A DNA stretch of 43,890 nucleotides from an uncultured Collinsella sp. (GTDB lineage Bacteria; Actinomycetota; Coriobacteriia; Coriobacteriales; Coriobacteriaceae). The DNA is taken from assembly GCA_900543515.1 (NCBI GenBank), contig UQRW01000012.1, forward strand, positions 1 through 43,890, written 5' to 3'. The notes below the pieces were generated by a model that was not told the origin of the DNA, made no database searches, and saw only the letters and a list, made by a program, of their open reading frames with translations. This document shows positions 7,961 to 16,712 of this stretch, piece by piece. A program made the translations under genes and the position numbers. Position 1 is the stretch's first letter. The number at the start of each line of letters is the position of its first letter.

Positions 7961-9784
7961 ATGGACGCTGCGATTCAGTACATCTTGTACTTTGCCGTGC
8001 TCGTCGTCCTGGCCGTTCCGCTCGGTCGGTTCATGGCCCATATCATGGATGGTGAGCATACGTTCCTGTCGCCTGTGATTGCTCCTGTGGAGCGTGGCGT
8101 CTATCGTCTGCTTCGCATCGACGCGACAGAACAGATGGGGTGTAGGCGCTATCTGGTGAGCGTGCTGGTCTTTTCGGGGATCGGCCTCGTGGCTCTTGTG
8201 GCACTCCAGGCGCTTCAGTCCTTCTTGCCAGGCAATCCCCAACACCTGCCGGGTGTGTCATGGGACCTGTCGTTCAATACGGCTGCTTCCTTCATAACCA
8301 ACACCAACTGGCAGTCCTACTCCGGTGAGACCACCCTGTCCTACCTTGTGCAGTTCATGGGTCTCACCGTGCAGAACTTCTTGTCCGCTGGCACCGGTAT
8401 CGCGGTCATGTTCGCGCTCATCCGCGGTTTCCGTCAGGTCAAGGAACAGGGTCTGGGTTCCTTCTGGGTCGACCTCACCCGCACCGTCCTGTATGTGCTC
8501 ATCCCGCTGAACCTCGTGTTCGGCATCTGCCTGGCTGCCGGTGGCGTTATCTCCAATTTTCAGCCGGCTCAGAAGGCTGAGCTCGTAGAGCCCGTTGCTG
8601 TCCAGCCTAATGCAGACGGCGGTTGGAGCGTTATCGACGGCGCTCAGATCGAGGGCGACACGGTCAAGGTCGACGGCAAGGTCGTCGAGGGCGCCCGCGT
8701 GGTCACCGAGCAGTTTTTGCCCCAGGGTCCTGCGGCCAGCCAGGTTGCCATCAAACAATCCGGCACCAACGGCGGCGGCTTCTTTGGCGCGAACTCTGCG
8801 CATCCGTATGAGAACCCCAATGCCTTCACCAACATCATCGAGATGACCAGCTTGCTGCTGATTCCGGTCGCCTGCTGCTTCACCTTCGGCATCGGTGTCA
8901 AGAATGCCAGGCAGGGCAAGGCCATCTTCGCGGCGATGTTTATCCTGCTCGTGGTCTTTACCGGCATCATCGCCGTTAACGAGCATATGGGTACGCCGCA
9001 GCTGGCAGATGGCGGCGCGGTCAACATCGAGATGACCGATGGCCAGGCGGGCGGCAACATGGAGGGCAAGGAGAGCCGCTTTGGCATCGCCTCCTCTTCT
9101 ACCTGGTCCGCTTTCACGACGGCTGCTTCCAACGGCTCGGTCAACTCCATGCACGACTCCTACACCCCGCTCGGCGGGTTTGTCCAGATGCTCCAGATAG
9201 CGCTGGGCGAGGTGGTGTTCGGCGGCGTGGGCTGCGGCCTGTACGGCATGATCGGCTTCGCCATCCTCACGGTATTTATCGCCGGCCTTATGGTCGGCCG
9301 CACGCCCGAGTTCCTGGGCAAGAAGATCGAGCCGACCGAGATGCGCTGGGCGGTGGTTCTGTGTCTCGCCACCCCGTTCGCCATTCTGGTGAGCTCCACT
9401 ATCGCCTGCATGGTGCCCGGTCTTGTCGACCAACTCAACAACGGCGGGGCGCATGGCTTCTCCGAGGTCCTGTACACCCTTACTTCGGCTGGCGGCAACA
9501 ACGGCTCCTCATTCGCCGGCATGAACTGCAACATCCCGTGGATCAACGTGCTGCTGGGTATCGAGATGCTGTTCGCGCGGTTCCTGCCGATTGCGGGCAC
9601 GCTCGCCATCGCGGGCTCGCTGGCCGGGAAGGGCAAGGTCGCCGAGGGCGCCGGCACGCTTTCCACCACCAATGCCATGTTCGTGTTCCTGCTGGTATTC
9701 GTCGTTCTGCTGATTGGCGCCCTGAGCTTCTTCCCGGCGTTGGCGCTTGGTCCCGTTGCCGAATTCTTCCAGATGGTTGCGTAA
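7961..9784 (+). CDS. kdpA: KdpA potassium-translocating subunit
   Basis: A 607-residue polytopic membrane protein that binds and conducts K+ in the KdpFABC pump. Family hallmarks are visible: SYSGETTLSY near the first pore loop, NGGGFFGANSAHPYENPN, EGKESRFG and SAGGNNGSSFAGM. It is about 50 residues longer than the well-studied 557-residue enzyme; the extra length lies in an acidic loop around 200-250, before the NGGGFFG loop. The start at 7961 follows kdpF after three bases. The next gene, kdpB, begins 15 bases after the stop. Confidence 0.97.
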   Translation: MDAAIQYILYFAVLVVLAVPLGRFMAHIMDGEHTFLSPVIAPVERGVYRLLRIDATEQMGCRRYLVSVLVFSGIGLVALVALQALQSFLPGNPQHLPGVSWDLSFNTAASFITNTNWQSYSGETTLSYLVQFMGLTVQNFLSAGTGIAVMFALIRGFRQVKEQGLGSFWVDLTRTVLYVLIPLNLVFGICLAAGGVISNFQPAQKAELVEPVAVQPNADGGWSVIDGAQIEGDTVKVDGKVVEGARVVTEQFLPQGPAASQVAIKQSGTNGGGFFGANSAHPYENPNAFTNIIEMTSLLLIPVACCFTFGIGVKNARQGKAIFAAMFILLVVFTGIIAVNEHMGTPQLADGGAVNIEMTDGQAGGNMEGKESRFGIASSSTWSAFTTAASNGSVNSMHDSYTPLGGFVQMLQIALGEVVFGGVGCGLYGMIGFAILTVFIAGLMVGRTPEFLGKKIEPTEMRWAVVLCLATPFAILVSSTIACMVPGLVDQLNNGGAHGFSEVLYTLTSAGGNNGSSFAGMNCNIPWINVLLGIEMLFARFLPIAGTLAIAGSLAGKGKVAEGAGTLSTTNAMFVFLLVFVVLLIGALSFFPALALGPVAEFFQMVA

Positions 9785-9799
9785 AGGAGTCGCAGATTT

Positions 9800-11860
9800 A
9801 TGGCTATGCAAAAAGACATGATGAGCCGCGCGGTGCGCGATTCATTTGCCAAGCTTGACCCCCGTGTCCAGGTCCAAAACCCGGTCATGTTCCTGGTGTG
9901 GCTGTCGGCCGCCATGACCTCCATTCTGGCTATCGCCTCAATTATTGGGGTACAGGACGCCGACGTCCCCACGTACTATGTGATCGCCATTGCCGTCATT
10001 CTCTGGCTGACCGACCTCTTTTCAAATTTTGCCGAGGCGCTTGCCGAGGGCCGCGGTAAGGCGCAGGCAGATTCCCTGCGCGCGGCGAAAAAGGACGTCG
10101 AGGCCCATCGCATCGAGTCCGTCGAGGATAAGGACCGCTTCACGGTCGTTCCCGGTACCGAGCTCTCACGCGGGGATCTGGTGGTCGTGCGCGCCGGCGA
10201 GCAGATTCCGGGAGACGGCGATGTCATCGAGGGTGCCGCCTCGGTTGATGAGTCGGCCATCACCGGCGAGTCTGCACCCGTGGTTCGTGAGGCTGGCGGC
10301 GACCGTTCTGCCGTCACTGGCGGCACTACCGTGCTTTCCGATTGGATTGTGGTGAAAATTACCAGCGAGCCTGGCCAGAGCTTCCTGGATAAGATGATCG
10401 CCATGGTCGAGGGCGCCGCCCGCAAGAAGACCCCCAACGAGGTCGCGCTCGAGATCTTTCTGGTTGCTCTGTCCGTCATCTTCATCCTCGTGACGATCGC
10501 ACTGTATTGCTACTCGAGTTTCTCTGCAGGGCTCAACGGTATGGCGAATCCCACCGCTGTGACCACGCTCGTTGCCTTGCTCGTCTGTCTGGCGCCCACC
10601 ACCATTGGTGCGCTGCTGTCCGCCATTGGCATCGCCGGCATGAGCCGACTGAACGAGGCCAACGTGCTGGCCATGTCCGGCCGCGCCATCGAGGCCGCCG
10701 GCGACGTCGACATCCTCATGCTCGATAAGACCGGTACCATCACCTTGGGCAACCGCCAGGCCGCTGAGTTCATTCCGGTCGACGGTGTCGATCCGGCAGA
10801 ACTCGCCGATGCCGCGCAGCTGTCCTCTCTGGCGGATGAGACCCCCGAGGGCCGCTCCATCGTCGTGCTCGCCAAGGAGCAGTTTGGGCTGCGCGGCCGC
10901 ACACTCGAGGATAAGGGCATGGAGTTCATCCCCTTCACCGCGGCGACCCGCATGTCCGGTGTGAACTACGCCGACAGCGAGATTCGCAAGGGTGCGGCCG
11001 ATTCCGTTCGCGCTTATGTGGAGGCTGCCGGAGGAGTGTTTTCGAAGGAGTGCGACGAGGCCGTCGAACGCATTGCGAAGGTGGGCGGCACCCCGTTGGT
11101 CGTGGCAAAGGACCGACGTGTGCTGGGCGTCGTCTACCTTAAGGACATCATCAAGTCCGGCGTGAAGGAGAAGTTCGCCGACCTGCGCCGCATGGGTATC
11201 AAGACCATCATGGTGACGGGTGATAATCCGCTGACGGCCGCCGCCATCGCAGCCGAGGCGGGCGTGGACGACTTCCTGGCCGAGGCCACCCCCGAGGGCA
11301 AGCTCGAGAAGATCCGCGCGTTCCAGCATGAGGGCCATCTGGTCGCGATGACCGGCGACGGCACCAACGACGCGCCGGCGCTGGCGCAGGCGGATGTCGC
11401 CGTGGCCATGAACACGGGAACCCAGGCTGCCAAGGAGGCCGGCAACATGGTCGACCTCGACTCCAGCCCCACCAAGCTCATCGATATCGTGCGTATCGGC
11501 AAGCAACTGCTCATGACCCGCGGCTCGCTCACGACCTTCTCGGTCGCCAACGACGTCGCCAAGTATTTCGCCATTATCCCGGCGCTATTCTCGCCGATCT
11601 ACCCCGGGTTGGACGCCCTCAACATCCTGGGGCTCACTAGCCCGTTGACTGCCGTGCTGTCCGCCATTATCTACAACGCGCTGGTCATCGTCGCGCTGAT
11701 TCCTGCCGCCCTGAAAGGCGTGAAGTACTGTGAGCTTTCGTCCGACCAGCTGCTGACCCACAACCTGCTGGTGTGGGGTCTGGGCGGTATCGTGGCGCCG
11801 TTCGTATTCATCAAGATTATCGACATGCTGCTGGCCTTGTTCGGCATTGGCATGATGTAG
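9800..11860 (+). CDS. kdpB: KdpB P-type ATPase subunit
   Basis: A 686-residue P-type ATPase that powers potassium uptake. The phosphorylated aspartate is D309 in DKTGTIT, the actuator loop is TGES (155-158) and the hinge is GDGTNDAPALAQADVAVAMN. Ser158 corresponds to the serine in the TGES loop whose phosphorylation inhibits the enterobacterial pump. The length and membrane helices are normal. A ribosome site (AAAGGAG) precedes the start; kdpC follows after 12 bases. Confidence 0.98.
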   Translation: MAMQKDMMSRAVRDSFAKLDPRVQVQNPVMFLVWLSAAMTSILAIASIIGVQDADVPTYYVIAIAVILWLTDLFSNFAEALAEGRGKAQADSLRAAKKDVEAHRIESVEDKDRFTVVPGTELSRGDLVVVRAGEQIPGDGDVIEGAASVDESAITGESAPVVREAGGDRSAVTGGTTVLSDWIVVKITSEPGQSFLDKMIAMVEGAARKKTPNEVALEIFLVALSVIFILVTIALYCYSSFSAGLNGMANPTAVTTLVALLVCLAPTTIGALLSAIGIAGMSRLNEANVLAMSGRAIEAAGDVDILMLDKTGTITLGNRQAAEFIPVDGVDPAELADAAQLSSLADETPEGRSIVVLAKEQFGLRGRTLEDKGMEFIPFTAATRMSGVNYADSEIRKGAADSVRAYVEAAGGVFSKECDEAVERIAKVGGTPLVVAKDRRVLGVVYLKDIIKSGVKEKFADLRRMGIKTIMVTGDNPLTAAAIAAEAGVDDFLAEATPEGKLEKIRAFQHEGHLVAMTGDGTNDAPALAQADVAVAMNTGTQAAKEAGNMVDLDSSPTKLIDIVRIGKQLLMTRGSLTTFSVANDVAKYFAIIPALFSPIYPGLDALNILGLTSPLTAVLSAIIYNALVIVALIPAALKGVKYCELSSDQLLTHNLLVWGLGGIVAPFVFIKIIDMLLALFGIGMM

Positions 11861-11872
11861 ACGGAGGTTTGT

Positions 11873-12463
11873 ATGTTCAAAGGTATCGCATCGCGCGCAC
11901 TTGGCGTGTTCGCGCTGTTTACCATCGTCTGCGGCCTGGGATACACGCTCGTGGTGACCGGCGTCGCGCAGCTTGCGTTTCCGTACCAGGCGAACGGATC
12001 GCTTATTACGGTCGACGGCAAGGTTGTGGGTTCCGAGCTCATCGGCCAGAACTTCGATGATGAAGCCCACATGTGGGGTCGTATCCAGAACGTGTCAATT
12101 GTCGAAGGCGAAGACGGCGAACTCATGGCGTATGGTGCCCCGTCCAACCTGTCCCCGGCGAGTGAGGAGTATCGGCAGCTGATAGATGCGCGCGTGAAGA
12201 AGATTCGCGCCGCCAATCCCGATGCCGATATGGACGCTGTGCCCGTCGACCTGGTGACGTGTTCGGGGTCCGGCCTCGACCCGGAGATCTCTCCGGATGC
12301 CGCCGAGTACCAGGTCCCGCGCCTTGCCAAAGCCACGGGCAAAAGTGAGGACGAGGTGCACGACATCATCGCCGCGTGCACCAAGGGTCGTTTCCTCGGC
12401 GTGTTCGGCGAGCCCACGGTCAACGTGCTCAAGGTGAACCTTATGCTGGACGGCGTGCTGTAG
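11873..12463 (+). CDS. kdpC: KdpC subunit
   Basis: A 196-residue protein with one N-terminal membrane helix (about 10-32) and a soluble domain carrying the family pattern LIGQNF, MWGR, SNLSPAS, VPVDLVTCSGSGLDPEIS and VNVLKVN. KdpC assists nucleotide binding and assembly of the potassium pump. Last gene of kdpFABC, with a GGAGG ribosome site. After it there is only a weak hairpin, so transcription may run on into the repeat-rich gap. Confidence 0.96.
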   Translation: MFKGIASRALGVFALFTIVCGLGYTLVVTGVAQLAFPYQANGSLITVDGKVVGSELIGQNFDDEAHMWGRIQNVSIVEGEDGELMAYGAPSNLSPASEEYRQLIDARVKKIRAANPDADMDAVPVDLVTCSGSGLDPEISPDAAEYQVPRLAKATGKSEDEVHDIIAACTKGRFLGVFGEPTVNVLKVNLMLDGVL

Positions 12464-12479
12464 GTGAAGGAGCGGCGGA

Positions 12480-12509
12480 TGAGGGCATGACTGACTATCT
12501 GAGCCCTCA
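12480..12509 (+). terminator. Weak hairpin after kdpC
   Basis: TGAGGGC and GCCCTCA pair across a 16-nt loop 17 bases after the kdpC stop, followed by AATT only. A possible weak terminator. Confidence 0.35.
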
Positions 12510-12526
12510 ATTCCACCCCGCCCATC

Positions 12527-12568
12527 AGTTGCGGTGAAATACGGACTGTCTTGGCTATCAAAAGCCTC
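12527..12568 (+). repeat. Family A repeat, left part only
   Basis: AGTTGCGGTGAAATACGGAC matches the left side of the 67-bp element at 4113 and 17713 up to about 12568, but the right arm is missing. A truncated copy that could no longer form the hairpin. Confidence 0.7.
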
Positions 12569-12594
12569 GGTTGGGGGTGCGAGCGGGTACGGAC

Positions 12595-12635
12595 GCGGCA
12601 GTTGCTGATACGATAGGTGTGTTAGCAACTGCCGC
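12595..12635. promoter_or_regulatory. Perfect 12-bp inverted repeat before the reductase gene
   Basis: GCGGCAGTTGCT and AGCAACTGCCGC are separated by 17 nt, 29 bases before the start codon at 12664. It may be an operator for a regulator of the flavin reductase or a 5' leader hairpin. Confidence 0.5.
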
Positions 12636-12663
12636 CGAGCGGCTCAAACGAAAGGAACCCTGT

Positions 12664-14613
12664 ATGGAGTCCTCCGCCTATCCGATGCTCTTTAGCCCGA
12701 TCAAGGTCGGTACGACCGAGGTCAAGAACCGCGTCTTTATGCCGCCGGTGTCCACGAACCTGGCCGATCATGGCTATGTGACCGATGACTTGGTCGATCA
12801 TTACCGTGCCCGCGCCAAGGGCGGCGTGGGCCTCATCATCACCGAGGTCGTGACGGTCGAGCCCACCTATACCTATCTGCCGGGTGACATGTGCTGCTAC
12901 GACGACACGTTTATCCCCGGCTGGGAAAAGCTCGCCGCCGCTGTGCACGAGTACGGCTGCAAGATCATGCCGCAGCTCTTCCATCCCGCCTACATGGCCT
13001 TTAATATTCCGGGCACGCCGCGTCTGATCGCTCCGTCCTTTGTGGGTCCGTCCTATGCCCGCGAGGCGCCGCGTCCTATCACGGTCGATGAGATTCACGA
13101 GCTCACGCATCAGTTTGGCGACGCTGCCGTGCGTATGCAGAAGGCTGGCGTTGATGGCGTCGAGGTCCATGCGGCGCACGCCCACGGCATGCTCGGCGGC
13201 TTTTTGACTCCGCTCTACAACAAGCGCACCGACGAGTACGGCGGCTCGCTCGACGCCCGTATGCGCTTCTTGCTCGAGGTCATCGCCGAGATTCGTGAGC
13301 GCTGCGGCAAGGACTTTATCATCGACGTCCGCATTTCGGGTGATGAGTACACCGATGGCGGTCTGACCCTCAACGACATGATCTACGTCTCGCGTCGCCT
13401 GGAGAAGGCCGGCGTCGACATGATTCATGTGTCGGGCGGCACCACCATCAAGCGCGGCTCCGCGATTCCCGCCGCCGGTACGCAGCAGGCCTCGCATGCC
13501 GCCTGCTCGCGCGAGATCAAAAAGCACGTCAACATTCCCGTCGCCACCGTCGGACGTATCAACGAGGCCTGGATCGCCGAGGAGCTGATCGAGGACGGCG
13601 CTGCCGACATCTGCATGATGGGCCGCGCCAATCTGTGCGATGCCGAGTTCTGCAATAAGGCCGCTGCCGGCAACGCCGACGACATCCGCCCCTGCATCGG
13701 CTGCCTGCGCTGCCTGAACGGCATTATGTTCGGCAAGCGCATCTCCTGTACCGTCAACCCGGACGTGGAGCGCGACGAGGCCGGCTACGAGCCTGCCGCC
13801 GAGGCCAAGAACGTGCTCGTTGTGGGCGCTGGTCCTGCGGGCATGGAGGCAGCCTACATTGCCGCCAAGCGCGGCCACAACGTGGTGCTCGTTGACAAGC
13901 AGGATGAGCCGGGCGGCGAGATGCGCATCGCGGCCGTTCCGCCGGCAAAGCAGGAACTCACCCGCGTGATCAAGTATCAGTATCGTCGCCTGGCCGAGGC
14001 CGGCGTGAAGTGCGTATTTGGCACCGAGCTTACTGCCGAGGACATTCAACGCGACTACGCCGGCTACGAGGTTGTCCTGGCTTATGGCGCCGAGCCCATC
14101 GTTCCGGCCTTCATGCAGGGCTTTAAGCAGGTTATGACGGCTGACGACCTGCTGGGCGGCAAGGCTTTCCCGGGCAAGAAGATCGTCATCGTGGGCGGCG
14201 GCACCGTCGGTTGCGAGACGGCCGATTATCTGGCTCCGCTGGTCAACGATCTGTCGCCGGCCAACCGCGATGTCACCGTCATCGAGATGACCAAGACGCT
14301 CGCCGCCAACGAGGGTGGTGCCGGTCGCGCGGTTCTCATCACGCGCATGCTCTCCAAGGGCGTTCACGTGCTGACCGAGGCCAAGGTGACCGAGATTACC
14401 GAGGACACTATCAGCTACGAGAAGGACGGCGAGGCCCACACCATCGCCGGTGCCGATACGCTGGTGCTTGCCATGGGCTATCGTCCCAACACCAAACTGG
14501 CCGACGACCTTGCCGCTGCCGGCGTTGCCACCCACGTGCTGGGCGACGCCAACAAGTGCGGCAACATCCGCGACGCCATCGGCGATGGCTACAAGGTCGC
14601 CTGCGAGCTCTAG
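12664..14613 (+). CDS. NADH:flavin oxidoreductase / FAD-dependent enoate reductase family
   Basis: A 649-residue enzyme with three parts: an Old Yellow Enzyme-type FMN barrel (about 7-335, with HAAHAHG at 169-175 and NKRTDEYGGS), a [4Fe-4S] cluster motif (C344, C347, C350 and C362) and a C-terminal FAD/NAD(P) domain (VVGAGPAGMEAA near 386, a second GGGTVGCE fold further on). This is the layout of 2,4-dienoyl-CoA reductase, BaiCD/BaiH bile-acid reductases and anaerobic enoate reductases; the substrate cannot be told from sequence. The start at 12664 follows AAAGGA; the open frame runs 31 codons further upstream, through the inverted repeat, so that part is not coding. It stands alone with a terminator. 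Confidence 0.9.
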   Translation: MESSAYPMLFSPIKVGTTEVKNRVFMPPVSTNLADHGYVTDDLVDHYRARAKGGVGLIITEVVTVEPTYTYLPGDMCCYDDTFIPGWEKLAAAVHEYGCKIMPQLFHPAYMAFNIPGTPRLIAPSFVGPSYAREAPRPITVDEIHELTHQFGDAAVRMQKAGVDGVEVHAAHAHGMLGGFLTPLYNKRTDEYGGSLDARMRFLLEVIAEIRERCGKDFIIDVRISGDEYTDGGLTLNDMIYVSRRLEKAGVDMIHVSGGTTIKRGSAIPAAGTQQASHAACSREIKKHVNIPVATVGRINEAWIAEELIEDGAADICMMGRANLCDAEFCNKAAAGNADDIRPCIGCLRCLNGIMFGKRISCTVNPDVERDEAGYEPAAEAKNVLVVGAGPAGMEAAYIAAKRGHNVVLVDKQDEPGGEMRIAAVPPAKQELTRVIKYQYRRLAEAGVKCVFGTELTAEDIQRDYAGYEVVLAYGAEPIVPAFMQGFKQVMTADDLLGGKAFPGKKIVIVGGGTVGCETADYLAPLVNDLSPANRDVTVIEMTKTLAANEGGAGRAVLITRMLSKGVHVLTEAKVTEITEDTISYEKDGEAHTIAGADTLVLAMGYRPNTKLADDLAAAGVATHVLGDANKCGNIRDAIGDGYKVACEL

Positions 14614-14702
14614 TCGCTCCCTTGGTGCATGGGAGTCAGGTTAGTTTGCACCAAGTTGATGCATGTAAACCTGATTCCATTGCGCCAGTCGATAGCAAAA
14701 CA

Positions 14703-14733
14703 CGGCGGCCGCCCCGTTTTGGGACGGCCGCCG
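14703..14733. terminator. Bidirectional terminator hairpin
   Basis: CGGCGGCCG and CGGCCGCCG pair around a CCC/GGG inner stem. It serves the reductase gene (plus) and, with GTGTTTTG on the other side, the minus-strand GntR remnant at 14769. Confidence 0.75.
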
Positions 14734-14768
14734 CTTGCGTTTTATCAAAGAAAGATCATTGTCGAGCC

Positions 14769-14975
14769 TTAAATGTCTTTTGTCTGTGCGACTTCCGCAA
14801 TCATGTTGCGGTTGTACACCAGATGCAAATACATCGCGTCGTGCGCTACGGTGGGGTTGCGCGTGGCGATGGCGTCGGCCACGCCACGGTGAGCGCGGAT
14901 GGTCTCCTCGACGAGGTTGCCGCCATCCCAGGGCGGCTTCATGGAGTAGCGCCCGTACGCATCGAATTGCTCCTC
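14769..14975 (-). pseudogene. C-terminal remnant of a GntR/FCD regulator
   Basis: On the minus strand 69 codons read EQFDAYGRYSMKPPWDGG, then HRGVADAIATRNP and YLHLVYNRNMIAEV, which resembles the last helices of an FCD ligand-binding domain of FadR-type GntR regulators. A stop codon lies directly in front (14976-14978), and the DNA-binding domain and most of the ligand domain are absent. A terminator is still present at its 3' end. It is therefore a decayed gene, perhaps once the regulator of the adjacent reductase. It differs from the intact GntR gene at 17005, so it is not a simple duplicate. Confidence 0.7.
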
Positions 14976-14995
14976 TCATAGATGTGCGGCACAAA

Positions 14996-15025
14996 GAGCC
15001 CCGAGTTCATGCGAGCTCGGGGCTC
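14996..15025. terminator. Orphan terminator-like hairpin
   Basis: GAGCCCCGAG and CTCGGGGCTC pair across a 10-nt loop, followed by GTTTCGTTT on the plus strand. No plus-strand gene ends here, which fits a deletion next to the GntR remnant. Confidence 0.55.
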
Positions 15026-15104
15026 GTTTCGTTTGGATTGCAGATGTATTGACAGGCGAAAACAGTCTGCGTCCGATATTGAGCCATACGAAAGCGAAAT
15101 TATG

Positions 15105-15187
15105 CGTCTTAATTCCGTACGCAAATCAAGACGAAAACCGTTTACGTCTTGGATAAATCAGTACGCAAACGGTTTTCGTCTTATAAT
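15105..15187 (+). promoter_or_regulatory. Promoter and multi-site operator of the AlbA_2 regulator
   Basis: A perfect 16-bp inverted repeat, AAGACGAAAACCGTTT at 15128-15143 and its inverse at 15167-15182, runs into a -10 box TATAAT at 15182-15187. Four copies of the half-site CGTCTT (15105, 15128 inverted, 15145, 15177) and two of GTACGCAAA (15118, 15161) are present. A bound protein would cover the promoter, as in autoregulation. Confidence 0.65.
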
Positions 15188-15224
15188 ACGGTCATGAATA
15201 GTACGAAACGAAGAGGTTGTGCAT

Positions 15225-16478
15225 ATGGTTGTTAGAGAGAGCCCTACAGTCGAATATAAGGAAAGCGTTACGCCGACGTTTCTTAAAACGGTGAGTGCCT
15301 ATGCAAACTACGGGACGGGCAAGATTGAGTTTGGCGTTGATGACGAGGGCGTGGCTGTCGGCCTTGCGGATCCGGTCGCAGAGTGTCTCCGCATCGAGAA
15401 CATGATTAATGACAGCTTGGACCCCGCTCCCCGTTACACGCTCGAGCCCGATGAGAAACACGGGACCGTAATCCTTACGGTTTATGAGGGCCAGGACAAA
15501 CCCTATCGAAGCAAGGGAAAGGCCTACAGGCGAAACGATTCGGCAACAGTGGAGGTCGACCGGTTTGAGTATGGCAGGCTGACGCTCGAAGGCAGCAACG
15601 TAACGTTCGACGCGCTCACGTCGGCTCGCCAGGACTTGAGTTTTCATACGCTCGAGCATAAGTGTGTTGAACATCTCGGCATTTCTGAACTAACGTCGGA
15701 TATTATGCGCACGCTTCGCTTGCTCGGCAAGGACGGCTATACCAACGCTGCGGCGATTTTGGCGGATAAGAATGATTTTCCGGGCATCGATTGCGTCCGT
15801 TTTGGTGATACCGAGGATGTGATCTTGGATCGCGAAGCGGCGACAAATGTATCCGCAATTGAGCAGGTGGACAGGGCGGTAGCTATGTTTGCACGCTACT
15901 ACCGTTATGAGCGTATCGAAGGGATGGAGCGCGTCCAAACCGATCGAATTCCTCTCGAGGCGTTTCGCGAAGCTGTCGCAAATGCTTTGGTGCATCGGAC
16001 GTGGGACGTTCGAGCGAACGTTCAAATTGCCCTGTACGATGATCGCGTCGTTGTGACCTCTCCTGGATCGCTGCCCGCCGGTTTGACGACGGAACAATAC
16101 CTGTATGGGCAGATATCCGTGCTCAGAAACCCCATCGTTGCAGAGGCCTTCTTAAAGCTGGATTACATCGAGAAATTTGGTACGGGAATCGCGCGCATTA
16201 GACGTGCCTATCGCGATTCGGTCAATCAACCAATTTTTGATGTTCGCGGCGGCATGGTGGCCGTCACATTGCCCGTTACCGATGCCCTTGAAGGGTCCGA
16301 GGAAGAGGTCCAGGTTCTCAAAGCCTTGTCGGGCGGTCGAATTATGTCGCGAAGCGAGATTGAAAAACAGACGGGGCTGAGCCGCATGCGGACGTTGGCG
16401 GCACTCGAATCTCTGCTTGAACGGAATGCAATCGTAAGGCAGGGAACCGGGCGGGCCACGAAATACGAGCGCTCATAG
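15225..16478 (+). CDS. AlbA_2 (Schlafen-type) ATP-binding transcriptional regulator
   Basis: A 417-residue protein with an N-terminal AlbA_2/Schlafen-like domain (VEYKESVTPTFLKTVSAYANYGTGKIEFGVDDEG), a middle ATP-binding region of the HATPase_c_4 type (FREAVANALVHRTWD, then DRVVVTSPGSLPAG, EKFGTGIARI) and a C-terminal winged helix (RSEIEKQTGLSRMRTLAALESLLERNAIV). Such proteins are common in bacterial genomes as putative transcriptional regulators and are sometimes linked to defence, but their roles are mostly untested. I prefer the ATG at 15225, eight bases after AAGAGG, over the GTG at 15219. It is AT-richer than its neighbours and flanked by remnants, which suggests acquisition. The strong palindromes before it point to self-regulation. 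Confidence 0.85.
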   Translation: MVVRESPTVEYKESVTPTFLKTVSAYANYGTGKIEFGVDDEGVAVGLADPVAECLRIENMINDSLDPAPRYTLEPDEKHGTVILTVYEGQDKPYRSKGKAYRRNDSATVEVDRFEYGRLTLEGSNVTFDALTSARQDLSFHTLEHKCVEHLGISELTSDIMRTLRLLGKDGYTNAAAILADKNDFPGIDCVRFGDTEDVILDREAATNVSAIEQVDRAVAMFARYYRYERIEGMERVQTDRIPLEAFREAVANALVHRTWDVRANVQIALYDDRVVVTSPGSLPAGLTTEQYLYGQISVLRNPIVAEAFLKLDYIEKFGTGIARIRRAYRDSVNQPIFDVRGGMVAVTLPVTDALEGSEEEVQVLKALSGGRIMSRSEIEKQTGLSRMRTLAALESLLERNAIVRQGTGRATKYERS

Positions 16479-16500
16479 TCAAAAAGAGCCATGGTACAAG

Positions 16501-16534
16501 ACGGACTCCAAGCCAGCGTTGGCTTGGAGTCCGT
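16501..16534 (+). terminator. Terminator after the AlbA_2 gene
   Basis: A 15-bp perfect stem (ACGGACTCCAAGCCA) with a 4-nt loop follows the stop codon by 22 bases; the T-run is weak (TTATAT). Confidence 0.75.
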
Positions 16535-16571
16535 TATATCCCGGATGGTAACGGGCCGATTATTGTCAAGT

Positions 16572-16621
16572 TATAGCAAAGTATAGCGACGTACAGCAAA
16601 GTATAGTGAGATATAGCAAGC
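16572..16621. repeat. Five tandem imperfect 10-bp repeats
   Basis: TATAGCAAAG, TATAGCGACG, TACAGCAAAG, TATAGTGAGA and TATAGCAAGC follow one another without gaps, and a further TATAGCG follows. The 10-base period is close to one helical turn. It lies in a 500-bp gap without a gene. Confidence 0.75.
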
Positions 16622-16647
16622 CGTATAGCGCGCCTTGATTATCAACC

Positions 16648-16667
16648 GTCCGTATTTCACAGCAACT
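16648..16667. repeat. Family A repeat, right arm only
   Basis: GTCCGTATTTCACAGCAACT matches the right end of the 67-bp element with one change (A for C). The left arm is not present, so this is a fragment. Confidence 0.5.
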
Positions 16668-16712
16668 TACAACAGGCTCGAGGTACCAATTTGGGGTGCA
16701 GTAGTGCTGCGC

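Noticed and set aside
16572..16621. CRISPR array
   Set aside because: The repeat unit is only 10 bases with no spacers, and no cas genes are present.
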